NCBI GenBank assembly: GCA_905214305.1
Contig: CAJMLK010000018.1
Coordinates: forward strand, 1 to 55,012
DNA: 55,012 nucleotides
Direction of reading: 5' to 3'
Source of the DNA: an uncultured bacterium
Lineage (GTDB): Bacteria > Desulfobacterota > Desulfovibrionia > Desulfovibrionales > Desulfovibrionaceae
The notes under the pieces were generated by a model that was given only the letters and a program-made list of their open reading frames with translations, ran no database searches and had not been told where the DNA came from. A program made the position numbers and the translations under genes. How positions within the stretch are numbered: the first letter of the stretch is position 1; each line of letters opens with the position of its first letter. Below are positions 15,883 to 24,106 of the stretch, piece after piece.

Positions 15883-17397
15883 ATGAGTGACGCAAATCGT
15901 TCATGGCTGTATCTGATTCTTCTGACAGTGCTGACAGCCCTTTCCAGTTCAATCTGCCAGTGGTGGAGCATTCGCCCCACTTTTCCCATTGTGGGCATCA
16001 ATGTGGCGGCGGCACTGTGCCTGTTCACACTGGCCAACCGAAATATTTGCGCATTACTCATCCTCATGCAATGTCTGTTCGCTATCGTTTGCATATCGGT
16101 ATCCGATGCGCTCACGGCTCCGCTGAACCTTTCCACCATTATACACGGTGTCTTTTATACCGGCCCGCTTGGCCTGTCAGTATTTTCGTACATTCCTGGC
16201 GCAAAAGCGCTGTTTTTTGTTGGCTGCGCTCTTGTACAGTTCCTGCTTTTATTCAAGATCACGAAACTGCCATATCGTAAACGGGTCGGCCTGCTGGCTC
16301 TCGCAATCTTTGTCATCGCCCTGGGCAGCACTTTTGCTGTTCAGCCGCTCAGGGCATTCTGGCCAAACCTTTACAGAGAGGCAGGAGACGACGGCTTTAC
16401 CCTGCCGGAACGGCACTCGCTGCACGTACGCGGCTATCTGGCCACATATGCGCTGGAGCTGGCTACCGGTTACCCCTGGCGCATACAGAGCCAGCCCCAG
16501 CCAATGGAATCGCCGGACGGCACTGAAAACCTACCCCTGCTCCCCTGCGCGGACAAGGTTGCTTTCATTCAGGTGGAATCTTTGGATTATGAGATGCTCA
16601 CGGCAAAAGCGCAGGGTGAGTATGTCATGCCATTTCTGCACAGCCTGCTGGACCATGCCGTTGTACTACGCCTTGACGGCACAAAAAAAATGGGATCCGC
16701 CAACTCTGACTATGAGATTTTTACCGGGCGCATCGCTTCACACAGCATTTTGCACTATCAGTATGAAAAAGATTATTCCGCTTCACTACTGCATCTGCTG
16801 GTTAAAAGCATTTCTCCGAGTTATACTTTTCACGGTATGCCCAGCAATAATATGAACACGGACGTAGCCTATCATTGCCAGGGCGTGCAGCATGTCTACG
16901 CCTTTGAAAAAATGCGGGACGAGGGAGTGCCCGTCACCCCAGTATGGAATGGAGTTATAGGCGATGCGGATATCCTTGACTTTGCGGCTACAAAAATTCC
17001 CGACAGCGGCCCCTTTTTTCATTTCACCATCACGCTGGACATGCACTTCCCTCACGATCCGGAAAAGATTTGCGATGCAAGCTACTTGCTGAAAATGAAG
17101 GAAGAGTCGCGCGGCGCGTATTACGCCTTGTGCAGGCACACCGATGCGGCAATTGCCGCCTATGTAAGGCGCCTGCCCGCGGGAACCGCCGTGGCCATAT
17201 GGGGCGACCACAAATCGTACACCAGTGAGGCTTCGGGCTATATTCCCTTTCTGTTCTTCATTACCGGGCAGTCACACCCCTTTGCGCATGAAGACGCTCC
17301 GCCCCTGAACCGAAGCAAGATATACTACTATCTGAAAAAAAATTTCTCCCAGCTCGTTGCGCAACAAGTACCAGCTACAGCAGAATCAGGGCGATAA
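15883..17397 (+). CDS. LtaS-like sulfatase/alkaline-phosphatase superfamily membrane transferase
   Basis: 504-residue inner-membrane protein: about four or five N-terminal helices (residues 8-155), then a periplasmic sulfatase-fold domain from about residue 225. Motifs resemble lipoteichoic acid synthase and OpgB/EptA enzymes: IQVESLDYEML (metal-binding Glu), GSANSDYEIFTG (nucleophile region, with Ser in place of the usual Thr), TITLDMHFPHD and IWGDHKSY (DH metal ligands). Such enzymes move a phospholipid head group (phosphoglycerol or phosphoethanolamine) onto a glycan and release diacylglycerol. The acceptor here is unknown. A CCGGA ribosome binding site precedes the ATG. The 3' end overlaps the convergent diacylglycerol kinase gene by 23 bp. 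Confidence 0.78.
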   Translation: MSDANRSWLYLILLTVLTALSSSICQWWSIRPTFPIVGINVAAALCLFTLANRNICALLILMQCLFAIVCISVSDALTAPLNLSTIIHGVFYTGPLGLSVFSYIPGAKALFFVGCALVQFLLLFKITKLPYRKRVGLLALAIFVIALGSTFAVQPLRAFWPNLYREAGDDGFTLPERHSLHVRGYLATYALELATGYPWRIQSQPQPMESPDGTENLPLLPCADKVAFIQVESLDYEMLTAKAQGEYVMPFLHSLLDHAVVLRLDGTKKMGSANSDYEIFTGRIASHSILHYQYEKDYSASLLHLLVKSISPSYTFHGMPSNNMNTDVAYHCQGVQHVYAFEKMRDEGVPVTPVWNGVIGDADILDFAATKIPDSGPFFHFTITLDMHFPHDPEKICDASYLLKMKEESRGAYYALCRHTDAAIAAYVRRLPAGTAVAIWGDHKSYTSEASGYIPFLFFITGQSHPFAHEDAPPLNRSKIYYYLKKNFSQLVAQQVPATAESGR

Positions 17398-17740
17398 GCA
17401 GCAGCACATTACAGAACAGGGCCAATAAAACCGCCATAGACCCCTTGTCTTTGGCGTTTTTTATCAGTTCTGAATAACCGGGGCTTACAAGATCGCACAC
17501 GTCCTCTATGGCGGAGTTGAGCAGCTCGACGATAAGAATCAAAAGATATGAGCCTGTCAGAAAAAACTTTTTCCACAGCGGCCAGGGCACTGCAAACATG
17601 ATTAGAACAAGCCCGGCCAGCCCGGCCAGCTCCAGGCGAAAAGCCTCCTCCTTGGTCAGGGCGGCACGGAATCCCGCCAGAGAAAAAAGCGTAGCCCTGA
17701 CACAGCGCCTGTAAAGCACATCGTACATTTTTCTAAGCAT
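17375..17740 (-). CDS. dgkA: Diacylglycerol kinase DgkA
   Basis: Integral membrane kinase (121 aa, E. coli DgkA is about the same length) that phosphorylates diacylglycerol to phosphatidate with ATP. The signature ELLNSAIEDVCDLVSPGY followed by NAKDKGSMAV contains the catalytic Glu, Asn and Asp residues, and there are three membrane helices. The start at 17740 has AAAGGA at good spacing; a TTG at 17758 would add six residues. It is convergent with and overlaps the LtaS-like gene, whose product would generate the diacylglycerol that DgkA recycles. Confidence 0.92.
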   Translation of the reverse strand: MLRKMYDVLYRRCVRATLFSLAGFRAALTKEEAFRLELAGLAGLVLIMFAVPWPLWKKFFLTGSYLLILIVELLNSAIEDVCDLVSPGYSELIKNAKDKGSMAVLLALFCNVLLLIALILL

Positions 17741-17782
17741 ATACCAGTCCTTTATCAAGGCTCAGCCACGGCGGGCCTGCCG

Positions 17783-19144
17783 CTATCTGCCATCCCCAAG
17801 TTTCGATAAAAGCGTTTTGCGGTTGATGCCAAGGCGTCGTGCGGCTTCGCTTTTATTGCCGCCCACCTGTTCAAGCGTGTCCTGCACGGCCAGACGCTCG
17901 ATTTCCTCCAGCGTCATGTTGGCAAAATCCAGCCGCGCCGGGCGTGTGCTGTCCTCTTCCCCATCCACAATGGTGGGCGGCAGTTCACGTTCGCTGATGT
18001 ATTCACCCACCAGCAGCACCACGGCCCGTTCCACGGCGTTTTCCAGTTCACGCACGTTGCCGGGCCAGGCATGCTTGAGCAGCCGGTCCATTGCCGCAGG
18101 GGTGAAGCCCTTGACCGTCTTGCCGTTGCGCTCGGCAAAAAGCTTCATGAAGTGCATGGCAAGCAGGGGAATGTCCTCCTGCCGATCGCGCAGGGGCGGC
18201 AATTGCAGAGCCACCACGTTGAGGCGGTAATAAAGGTCCTGCCGAAAACGTCCCTCGTCCACCTCCTGAGCCAGATCCTTGTTGGTGGCAGCCAGAATGC
18301 GCACATCCACCTTGAGGTTCTGATCACCGCCCACACGTTGCAGTTCGCGCTCCTGAATCACCCGCAGCAGCTTGACCTGCATGGACAGCGGAATTTCACC
18401 GATCTCGTCCAGAAATATCGTGCCCTTGTTGGCTGCAAGAAATCGGCCCTCACGGCGTTTTTCCGCACCGGTGAACGCGCCTTTTTCGTGACCGAACAGT
18501 TCTGATTCCAGCAGGGTTTCCGTCAGGGCGGCGCAGTTGACAGCCACGTATGGCCCCTTGCTTCTGCTGCTGTTGGCGTGAATGAGCCTGGCGATAACCT
18601 CCTTGCCCGTACCGGATTCGCCGGTGATAAGCACCGTGGCCTCGGAGGGCGCAATGGCCGAAACCAGCCCCAGCATCTGGCGCATGGCCGGGCTTTGGCC
18701 GATGACGTCGCGCGAGTCCACATTGGCGGCCAGCTCATGGCGCAGGGCAAGCACTTCGTCTCGCAGGCTGGCATGATCGAGGGCGCGCTCCAAAGCCAGC
18801 TTGAGCGCGTCAAATGCCAGGGGCTTGGTGAGATAGTCGTACGCACCGGCCTTGAGGGCCTCCACGGCATTGGCCACATCGGAATAGGCCGTCATGATAA
18901 GCACGGGAATGGCCGGATTATATCCCTTGATGGCACGGGTGGCCTCAATGCCGCTCATGCCGCCCATGCGCACGTCCATCAGAATGAGATCAAAGGGGCT
19001 TTCCTGACAGAGGGCCACGGCTTCTTCGCCATTATCCACGGCAACAAGGGTATACCCCCACTCTTCCAGCAGGGCACGCAGCATTTCGCGGTGATTGCGG
19101 TCGTCGTCCACCACCAGCAGCTTTACGGCCGATTTTACAGTCAT
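17783..19144 (-). CDS. Sigma-54-dependent response regulator, NtrC/ZraR family
   Basis: Three-domain activator of 453 aa. A receiver domain (1-120) has acidic residues D13-D15 and phospho-acceptor D57, plus the lysine in YDYLTKP. The AAA+ domain (about 145-380) has Walker A GESGTGKE, the sigma-54-contacting loop GAFTGA and Walker B GTIFLDEIGE. A Fis-type helix-turn-helix (GGNKSEAARRLGINRKTLLSKL) ends the protein. It should activate sigma-54 promoters when phosphorylated by the kinase encoded upstream. GAGGAAG precedes the ATG. A likely target is the promoter at 21548. Confidence 0.95.
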   Translation of the reverse strand: MTVKSAVKLLVVDDDRNHREMLRALLEEWGYTLVAVDNGEEAVALCQESPFDLILMDVRMGGMSGIEATRAIKGYNPAIPVLIMTAYSDVANAVEALKAGAYDYLTKPLAFDALKLALERALDHASLRDEVLALRHELAANVDSRDVIGQSPAMRQMLGLVSAIAPSEATVLITGESGTGKEVIARLIHANSSRSKGPYVAVNCAALTETLLESELFGHEKGAFTGAEKRREGRFLAANKGTIFLDEIGEIPLSMQVKLLRVIQERELQRVGGDQNLKVDVRILAATNKDLAQEVDEGRFRQDLYYRLNVVALQLPPLRDRQEDIPLLAMHFMKLFAERNGKTVKGFTPAAMDRLLKHAWPGNVRELENAVERAVVLLVGEYISERELPPTIVDGEEDSTRPARLDFANMTLEEIERLAVQDTLEQVGGNKSEAARRLGINRKTLLSKLGDGR

Positions 19145-19338
19145 TTCATCTTCCTCGGCAGCTTGAATAGTCCGTTATGTTTATCTGAGTATCCGCTGAT
19201 TAAATCTTCGCTGTACGCAGTTCGATGCCCAAAAACGCGCAAACAGCCGGGAAGCGAATTCCCCCCGTTCACGTTTTTCGGGCTGCTGCTCGGGCAGAGA
19301 CCGCGGGCAGCGCTTTATTACGCACTTTCCTGACACTT
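19145..19338. other. Spacer between kinase and regulator genes
   Basis: 194 bp separate the two-component genes. The longest minus-strand reading with a start (GTG, 18 codons) is too short to support. No T-run terminator is seen, so the two genes may still be co-transcribed. Confidence 0.35.
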
Positions 19339-21351
19339 TTACCCGCCCAGCGGGGCGTCATCTCTGCCACGCACGGGCAGCTCAAGAGTAAATTCCGTAC
19401 CCCGGCCGGGCTGAGAGGCCACGCTGACATTGCCGCCATGCCCTTCCACAATCTGATGCACAATGGCAAGGCCAAGGCCCGTGCCCGAGGGCTTTGTGGT
19501 AAAATAGGGCGTAAAAATGGCCGCCTGAATATCTCTGGCAATGCCCGGCCCATTATCGGCCACCGTAATGCTGAAGTTCTGTCCGCCAGCGCAGAGGCGC
19601 GCGCCCACACGCAGCTCGCCCCCTTCGCCCATGGCCTGCGCGGCGTTGAGAAAAAGATTGAGCAGGGCCTGAGTAAGCCGCTCCGTATTGACGCGCACAG
19701 GCGGCAGCCCCGCAGGCACGTCAAGGACCACATGAATATGGCGCGAGCGCATGTCGGCCTCGGCCAGACGCAAGGCACGGCCGATCACTTCGCCAAGGTC
19801 GGCCTCGGCCGTACTGATGGCCCCCGGCCGGGCAAATTCCAACAGTTCCGACACCACACGGTCGAGCCTGTCCACCTCGTCAATCATGCGCTGTGCGGCC
19901 TCTTCCTCGCGGCCCCCGGGCGACATGCGCTTGGCGATATACAGGGCCACGCCCTTGATGGTGCTCAGGGGATTGCGCACCTCGTGCGCCACACCCGCCG
20001 CCAGATGCCCCAGCGCGGACAGTCGGTCGTTACGCTGCGCGTCGGCCTGCAGACGTTTGACCTCGGTGATGTCCCTGAGAATAAATACATTGCCAAGAAA
20101 AACACCGTCCTGATTGTGCATGGACGCGGCGCTGAGGCTGATGACGGCTCCCGCGCGGCCCGTGCTGAGCACGCACTCGCGTTCAAGCACTTTTCGCCCG
20201 CCGGCCAGTTCCGCCACAAGGGCGCTCCAGTCCAGACCGGGCAGCCCGGTCAAGGGCGCGTACACGGCATCTGTCCTGTCCAGATCAAACATGCTCAAGG
20301 CCGTGGCATTGACCATGGCAACCCTGCCGGAAGGATCGCTGGTAAGCAGACCCAGAGGCAGATTTGCCACAACCTCCGAGGCCATTGCCCGCGAGTCGCG
20401 CAACATGCGGCGGGAGCGGCGGTAATTGTGTGCCCAGAACAGGGAAACAAAACCGGCAAGCCCCAGAGCGGCCAGCAGGGCCGCCGAGGTGAGGTTATGG
20501 CGCAGATCGGCGGCCAGCGCCGCTTCAAACGGCTTGAGGTCAAGCCCGATCACCACCACGCCCATGGGCTGCCGGGTCTGCTGCCATTGCCCTTCCACAC
20601 CGCCGGGCATGACACCGGGAGAAGGGGAAGACATGCCGCCGTGCAAACCTTCCGGCACAGGGCGCACCTGCCCGGGAGGACTCATATCCTTCAGCGTCAT
20701 GGGGCCATGCGACATGCCACCGCCCATGCCGCGCCCGCGCCCCATATGTTGTCCGTGCCCGCGCATGGGGACGGGCATGGGCGTGGGACGGACGTCCGCC
20801 AGCGGCACAAAGGACCGGTAGACCTCGAAAACCTTTTTGCCGTTCCACTGACGGATGCGCCAGGCGGGCTTTTCCGTAACCTGCACTCCTGTGGGCATGA
20901 CGAGGGCCAAGGCTCGCGCGCCGGGCTGCGCGCCCGCCACTTCGCGCGGGGAGGGGTCTTCGCCTTCCGCACGGTTTCTGTCTCTGCTGCGCACAGGCAC
21001 GCTGTACGCAAGCATTTTGCCTTCATCATTGGCGACAGCCATAAACACGATGCCGGGCTGCTTGGCGGTTTCCGTCAGCAGCGACTGAAGGCCGTCGCTT
21101 GTACCCAGCGTGCCCAGCGGCGTGCATAAGCCCGTGCGTGCCCCGGCCTCCAGAGCCCATATGAGAGCCTCGGCCCTGTCTATGAGGTTCTGTATCATAT
21201 ATGTCTTGCCGCGCTGGTTGCTGCGCACCGCAAGCGCTGTGATGGCAAGGCCCAGAATGATGGCCATGCCCACCACCATCCAGGGCGAAAGTCCCAGGTG
21301 CAGGGCGCGCAGGCCTCGGGCGGAAAACAGTCTTGAAACTCTGCTCTTCAT
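19339..21351 (-). CDS. Membrane sensor histidine kinase with Met/His-rich periplasmic loop (ZraS-like)
   Basis: 670-residue kinase. Membrane helices lie at about 24-42 and 288-306 and enclose a periplasmic domain of roughly 245 residues. Within it, residues 191-250 are rich in Met, His, Gly and Pro (for example PMPVPMRGHGQHMGRGRGMG), an obvious candidate site for Cu(I), Ag(I) or Zn(II). A PAS-like domain (about 320-440) follows, then the dimerisation/phospho-acceptor helix with H456 in GVAHEVRNPL, and the ATPase domain with N-, G1- and G2-boxes (NAAQAMGEGG, DNGPGIA, GTGLGLAIV). AAAGGAAG precedes the ATG. It is the probable partner of the regulator encoded 194 bp downstream. Confidence 0.92.
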   Translation of the reverse strand: MKSRVSRLFSARGLRALHLGLSPWMVVGMAIILGLAITALAVRSNQRGKTYMIQNLIDRAEALIWALEAGARTGLCTPLGTLGTSDGLQSLLTETAKQPGIVFMAVANDEGKMLAYSVPVRSRDRNRAEGEDPSPREVAGAQPGARALALVMPTGVQVTEKPAWRIRQWNGKKVFEVYRSFVPLADVRPTPMPVPMRGHGQHMGRGRGMGGGMSHGPMTLKDMSPPGQVRPVPEGLHGGMSSPSPGVMPGGVEGQWQQTRQPMGVVVIGLDLKPFEAALAADLRHNLTSAALLAALGLAGFVSLFWAHNYRRSRRMLRDSRAMASEVVANLPLGLLTSDPSGRVAMVNATALSMFDLDRTDAVYAPLTGLPGLDWSALVAELAGGRKVLERECVLSTGRAGAVISLSAASMHNQDGVFLGNVFILRDITEVKRLQADAQRNDRLSALGHLAAGVAHEVRNPLSTIKGVALYIAKRMSPGGREEEAAQRMIDEVDRLDRVVSELLEFARPGAISTAEADLGEVIGRALRLAEADMRSRHIHVVLDVPAGLPPVRVNTERLTQALLNLFLNAAQAMGEGGELRVGARLCAGGQNFSITVADNGPGIARDIQAAIFTPYFTTKPSGTGLGLAIVHQIVEGHGGNVSVASQPGRGTEFTLELPVRGRDDAPLGG

Positions 21352-21415
21352 GGGTCTTCCTTTGTTTCAGGATGACTGTATTATGTATTTTTTACCCATC
21401 TGGTCAAGCCCACTG

Positions 21416-21461
21416 GTAAAAATTGGACAGACTCCGCCACAAGTGAGTAAAAATAGGACAG
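21416..21461. promoter_or_regulatory. Tandem upstream activator sites for the sigma-54 promoter
   Basis: The 15-mer GTAAAAATtGGACAG (21416-21430) recurs as GTAAAAATaGGACAG (21447-21461), 31 bp apart, or about three helical turns. A further partial copy in opposite orientation (TTTTTTACCC) lies near 21388-21397. They sit about 90-130 bp upstream of the sigma-54 promoter, the usual place for an NtrC-type enhancer. Binding by the adjacent regulator is inferred. Confidence 0.6.
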
Positions 21462-21547
21462 TATAAAAAACACCATGCCAGGCACAATGCAGCGCATTTT
21501 TAATAAAAAATAGTTATTACTTCGTGTTACGTAAAAACAGTCCGGTT

Positions 21548-21562
21548 TGGCACGACCTTTGC
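21548..21562 (+). promoter_or_regulatory. Sigma-54 (-24/-12) promoter
   Basis: TGGCACG-ACCT-TTGC matches the sigma-54 consensus exactly in both the -24 and -12 elements with correct spacing. It points to the small-membrane-protein gene at 21656, so the leader would be about 80 nt. With the NtrC-family regulator encoded divergently it is very likely a target of that regulator. Confidence 0.85.
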
Positions 21563-21655
21563 CTTATACAGGGCAAGACCGCGCAAAGTGCAAACCGGTG
21601 ACAGCGCTACCCCGCCTGGGTGCAGGCGCGCCCGGCCTCACCGGGAGGATACAAA

Positions 21656-21880
21656 ATGCATACTTGTTATTTTCAGAGTTTTTTCGGCTGGGGCGGCGGC
21701 TGGTTGGGAATGCTTCTTACAATCACGGTGTTTGTGCTGGCGGTCTGGTTCATAAGCCGCCTGATGCTCAGAAAACGGTGCAATTTTGACCGGCGTGATT
21801 CCCTGAACATACTGAAGCACCGCCTGGCATCCGGCGAGATAACACAAGAAGAATACGAAAAGCTTAAAAACGTGATCTGA
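21656..21880 (+). CDS. Small SHOCT-domain membrane protein
   Basis: 74-residue protein with one membrane helix (about residues 14-34) and a C-terminal SHOCT motif (LKHRLASGEITQEEYEKLK). SHOCT segments occur in many small envelope or membrane proteins as oligomerisation modules. GGGAGG lies upstream of the ATG at 21656; an upstream start at 21620 is less likely. It is the first gene after the sigma-54 promoter and should be induced with the two His-rich secreted proteins downstream. Confidence 0.8.
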   Translation: MHTCYFQSFFGWGGGWLGMLLTITVFVLAVWFISRLMLRKRCNFDRRDSLNILKHRLASGEITQEEYEKLKNVI

Positions 21881-21937
21881 CCCATCCATCACAGAAAAGG
21901 TCAAGACCACGAGCACATACAAGATAAGGAGAGCCTC

Positions 21938-22135
21938 ATGAAAAGCACGATCTTCAAACCGTCCATTCTTGCTGCATCCCTGGCCCTTGTTTTCGTCATG
22001 GCCCTCACCGTGCTGCCCGCGCAGGCCCAAACCGGCGCAAGCTCCAGCATTGCCTCTCCCTGGTGCGACAACGGCAGCGGGCACGGCGGCAACGGCCCTC
22101 ACGGTCCCCACGGCGGAAGTCACATGGGCCGGTAA
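21938..22135 (+). CDS. Small secreted His/Gly-rich protein
   Basis: 65 residues: a clear Sec signal peptide (1-30, cleavage after AQA) followed by a mature peptide of about 35 residues whose tail is GHGGNGPHGPHGGSHMGR. Five histidines and one cysteine in so short a peptide suggest metal binding in the periplasm. AAGGAG precedes the ATG. It lies 57 bp after the SHOCT gene. I do not recognise a named family. Confidence 0.7.
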   Translation: MKSTIFKPSILAASLALVFVMALTVLPAQAQTGASSSIASPWCDNGSGHGGNGPHGPHGGSHMGR

Positions 22136-22389
22136 GCCCAGGCGCTGACGCCGCCCAGGAACAACGCATGAGACACCAGACGTTATACATTCCTGGCAGA
22201 AAAAAGTTTGCAACAGCGGCGTCGCTGTCCAGCTGCGGCGGCCATAGGGGGCCGGGCCAGCACGACAGAAAAGGCATATACGGCCCCCGATTTACCACGA
22301 TTTTCACGGATTTTACGCAGACGTACCGCGTAAACACCCATTAAGCGAACAAAAACTCGGCGCAGACCGAAAGAATAAAGGACATTACC
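22136..22389. other. Spacer between the two secreted metal-binding protein genes
   Basis: 254 bp without a supported gene. A 58-codon reading from 22168 has a weak ribosome binding site and no recognisable features. The region contains GC-rich complementary segments around 22240-22290 (GGGGGCC / GGCCCCC) that could form a stem in the transcript. Confidence 0.35.
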
Positions 22390-22956
22390 ATGAAGACATC
22401 CAGAATAGCTTCCACCACCGCGGCTCTTGCTCTTGTGGCCCTGCTCGGCACAGCCGGCATCGTCAGCGCCCAGCCCGGCAATCCCGCAGGCCCCCATATG
22501 GGTCCCCACATGAACATGACCACCGAACAGATGAACAGCCTGGACAGTATCCACAAGGAATTCGGCCCCAAGATGCAGCCCCTGCTGCAGCAGAAGTACG
22601 GCAAGCAGGCCGAAATCAATGCCCTGCTCTATCAGGGAGTGAAGGCCGATGACCCCAGAATTCAGGCCCTGCAGAAAGACATCAAGGACGTGGACGGCAA
22701 GCTGTACCAGCTTGATTCCGCCATGCGCAAGCAGATGCAGGACAAGGGCGTACCCTACATGGGCGCTCACGGCATGGGCCGCGGCATGATGGACTGCCCC
22801 GGCATGGGCGGCGGACGCGGCATGGGTCACGGTGGCATGGGCCACGGCGGCAAGGGCGGCATGGGCCACGGCGGCATGGGTATGCACGGCCAGGGTCACG
22901 GCATGCCCAACACCGCAGATCAGAGCACCGCTACCCCTGATGCCAAGCAGAACTAG
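22390..22956 (+). CDS. ZraP/Spy-like periplasmic metal-responsive protein with Met/His/Gly-rich tail
   Basis: 188-residue secreted protein. Signal peptide 1-27 (cleavage after VSA), then a helical core of about residues 40-118 (MTTEQMNSLDSIHKEFGPKM... with the LTxxQ-type spacing of the CpxP/Spy/ZraP family), then a tail of about 45 residues built of GMGHGG-type repeats. The N-terminal GPHMGPHMNM is also metal-ligand rich. Known ZraP proteins bind zinc or copper and act as periplasmic chaperones and feedback inhibitors of the sensor. AAAGGA precedes the ATG. The tail shares its composition with the loop of the sensor kinase encoded divergently. Confidence 0.85.
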   Translation: MKTSRIASTTAALALVALLGTAGIVSAQPGNPAGPHMGPHMNMTTEQMNSLDSIHKEFGPKMQPLLQQKYGKQAEINALLYQGVKADDPRIQALQKDIKDVDGKLYQLDSAMRKQMQDKGVPYMGAHGMGRGMMDCPGMGGGRGMGHGGMGHGGKGGMGHGGMGMHGQGHGMPNTADQSTATPDAKQN

Positions 22957-23212
22957 GCACGCCCCCCTGATCAGGGCATGTCTGTAAACAGAATCTTCCA
23001 GTCGCCGGGCGGCGGCCAGCATCAGGCAGCCGCCCGCCGCCAGAACAGCGCAAGTTGCCTGCGATGCCTGGCGAAAAACATGCCCCATTTCCTCTGGCGG
23101 CATCCCTCCCAAACGGATGTTCCCACAGCAATCTTCCCTCATGCGGCCGGGGCTGAACGACCCGCAAAAGACGCCCCGGCCGAAACAGAACACACCCACA
23201 CGCATAGGCACG

Positions 23213-23247
23213 AAAAGGCCGTGAATCCCTGAAATTCACGGCCTTTT
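23213..23247. terminator. Bidirectional intrinsic terminator
   Basis: AAAAGGCCGTGAAT (23213-23226) pairs with ATTCACGGCCTTTT (23234-23247), 14 bp with a 7-nt loop; both ends carry A/T runs. It would end the metal-stress operon from the left, and could also stop minus-strand transcription of the convergent gene at 23398-23952. Confidence 0.88.
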
Positions 23248-23362
23248 CATTTCATTTGCAGACCTGTGGAAAACCAAAACAGTCTTGTTGTGCCGCATGC
23301 GGTACGGCGCGCCGCAGTGCGGCGTACGACCTGTCTGAAAAGCAGGTTCAGGCAGTCAATCA

Positions 23363-23387
23363 CCTTGAAATACACTGTATTTCAAGG
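23363..23387. repeat. Perfect 12-bp palindrome
   Basis: CCTTGAAATACA (23363-23374) pairs with TGTATTTCAAGG (23376-23387) around a single base. It lies 10 bp beyond the 3' end of the minus-strand hypothetical gene. There is no strong T-run, so it may be a member of the dispersed palindrome family or a protein-binding site rather than a terminator. Confidence 0.65.
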
Positions 23388-23397
23388 GATTTTGACG

Positions 23398-23952
23398 TTA
23401 AACGTTATAATCCCCGCGGTTGAATTTGAACTTTTCTGTGGTGGCAAGCACTTCCAGATTGTTCACCAGGGTATCAAGGCCGGGGTTTTGTCCGCGCAGG
23501 CCAGCGGTATTTTCTTTCAGGGCGTTGACCTGTCCGTCTATGCCCTGCAACAGGGCATAGGCATCGCGCAGGGAGCCTCCCTTGCCGACATCGCCCAGAG
23601 TTCCGACATAGGATTCCCACATGTCGAGAGTGCCCGAAGCCTGATTGAAGGCTTCTTGCAGCACGTCTTCATGCGGGTTCACGTCGGGATTTTCATCGGC
23701 AACGCCCAGCAGCATCTGACTTATCATGGAAGCCTGGGAAGCCTGGGATGTCTGGGAAGCCTGCGATGCCTGCATGCCCTGCCCGCCGGAAACGGCTCCG
23801 GCAGCAGAAGAGGCCCCGGCAGCACCCAGCCCGAGCTGTTCGGCCAGAGCGGCTCCAAAACCGGCTCCCTGCCCTGCGGGCCTGTGGGCCGCACCGGCGG
23901 ACTGCTCCTGCTGGCGCAGCAGGGCTGCCAGTTGTTCGTTATTGATCTTCAT
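23398..23952 (-). CDS. Hypothetical protein with Gln-Ala-Ser repeats
   Basis: 184-residue soluble protein that I cannot assign to a family. The N-terminus (MKINNEQLAALLRQQEQ) is helical and Gln-rich; residues 30-70 are Ala/Gly-rich; a Q-A-S repeat stretch occupies about residues 64-80, encoded by tandem 9-bp units at 23728-23772. The C-terminal 100 residues are a predicted helical domain ending KFNRGDYNV. There is no signal peptide. GGAGG lies 5 nt upstream of the start at 23952; the longer reading to 24303 crosses the uspA promoter region and is rejected. It is divergent from uspA. Confidence 0.72.
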   Translation of the reverse strand: MKINNEQLAALLRQQEQSAGAAHRPAGQGAGFGAALAEQLGLGAAGASSAAGAVSGGQGMQASQASQTSQASQASMISQMLLGVADENPDVNPHEDVLQEAFNQASGTLDMWESYVGTLGDVGKGGSLRDAYALLQGIDGQVNALKENTAGLRGQNPGLDTLVNNLEVLATTEKFKFNRGDYNV

Positions 23953-24106
23953 GTCGCCTCCAGGGTTGGCGTTCCGCATTTTGTCGCATTTTATGCAAAA
24001 ACACTGCCAAGGCTCTTTTAACCGTAATTGGCCGTTTTTGCGGCATACCCCTGCACGGGAAGAGGAAAATTTTTCCGCACGCCAAACATATGCCCTGCGA
24101 AATGTC

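Larger units (their letters stand above)
22957..23397. other. Intergenic region after the zraP-like gene
   Basis: 441 bp between convergent genes. It holds the strong terminator at 23213-23247 and the palindrome at 23363-23387. The long minus-strand open frame across the zraP-like gene (to 23211) is a shadow of its HG-rich codons. Confidence 0.5.

Noticed and set aside
22183..23211. Ala/His/Val-rich minus-strand frame of 342 codons
   Set aside because: Created by the repetitive GMGHGG codons of the ZraP-like gene; it would also cross the terminator region.
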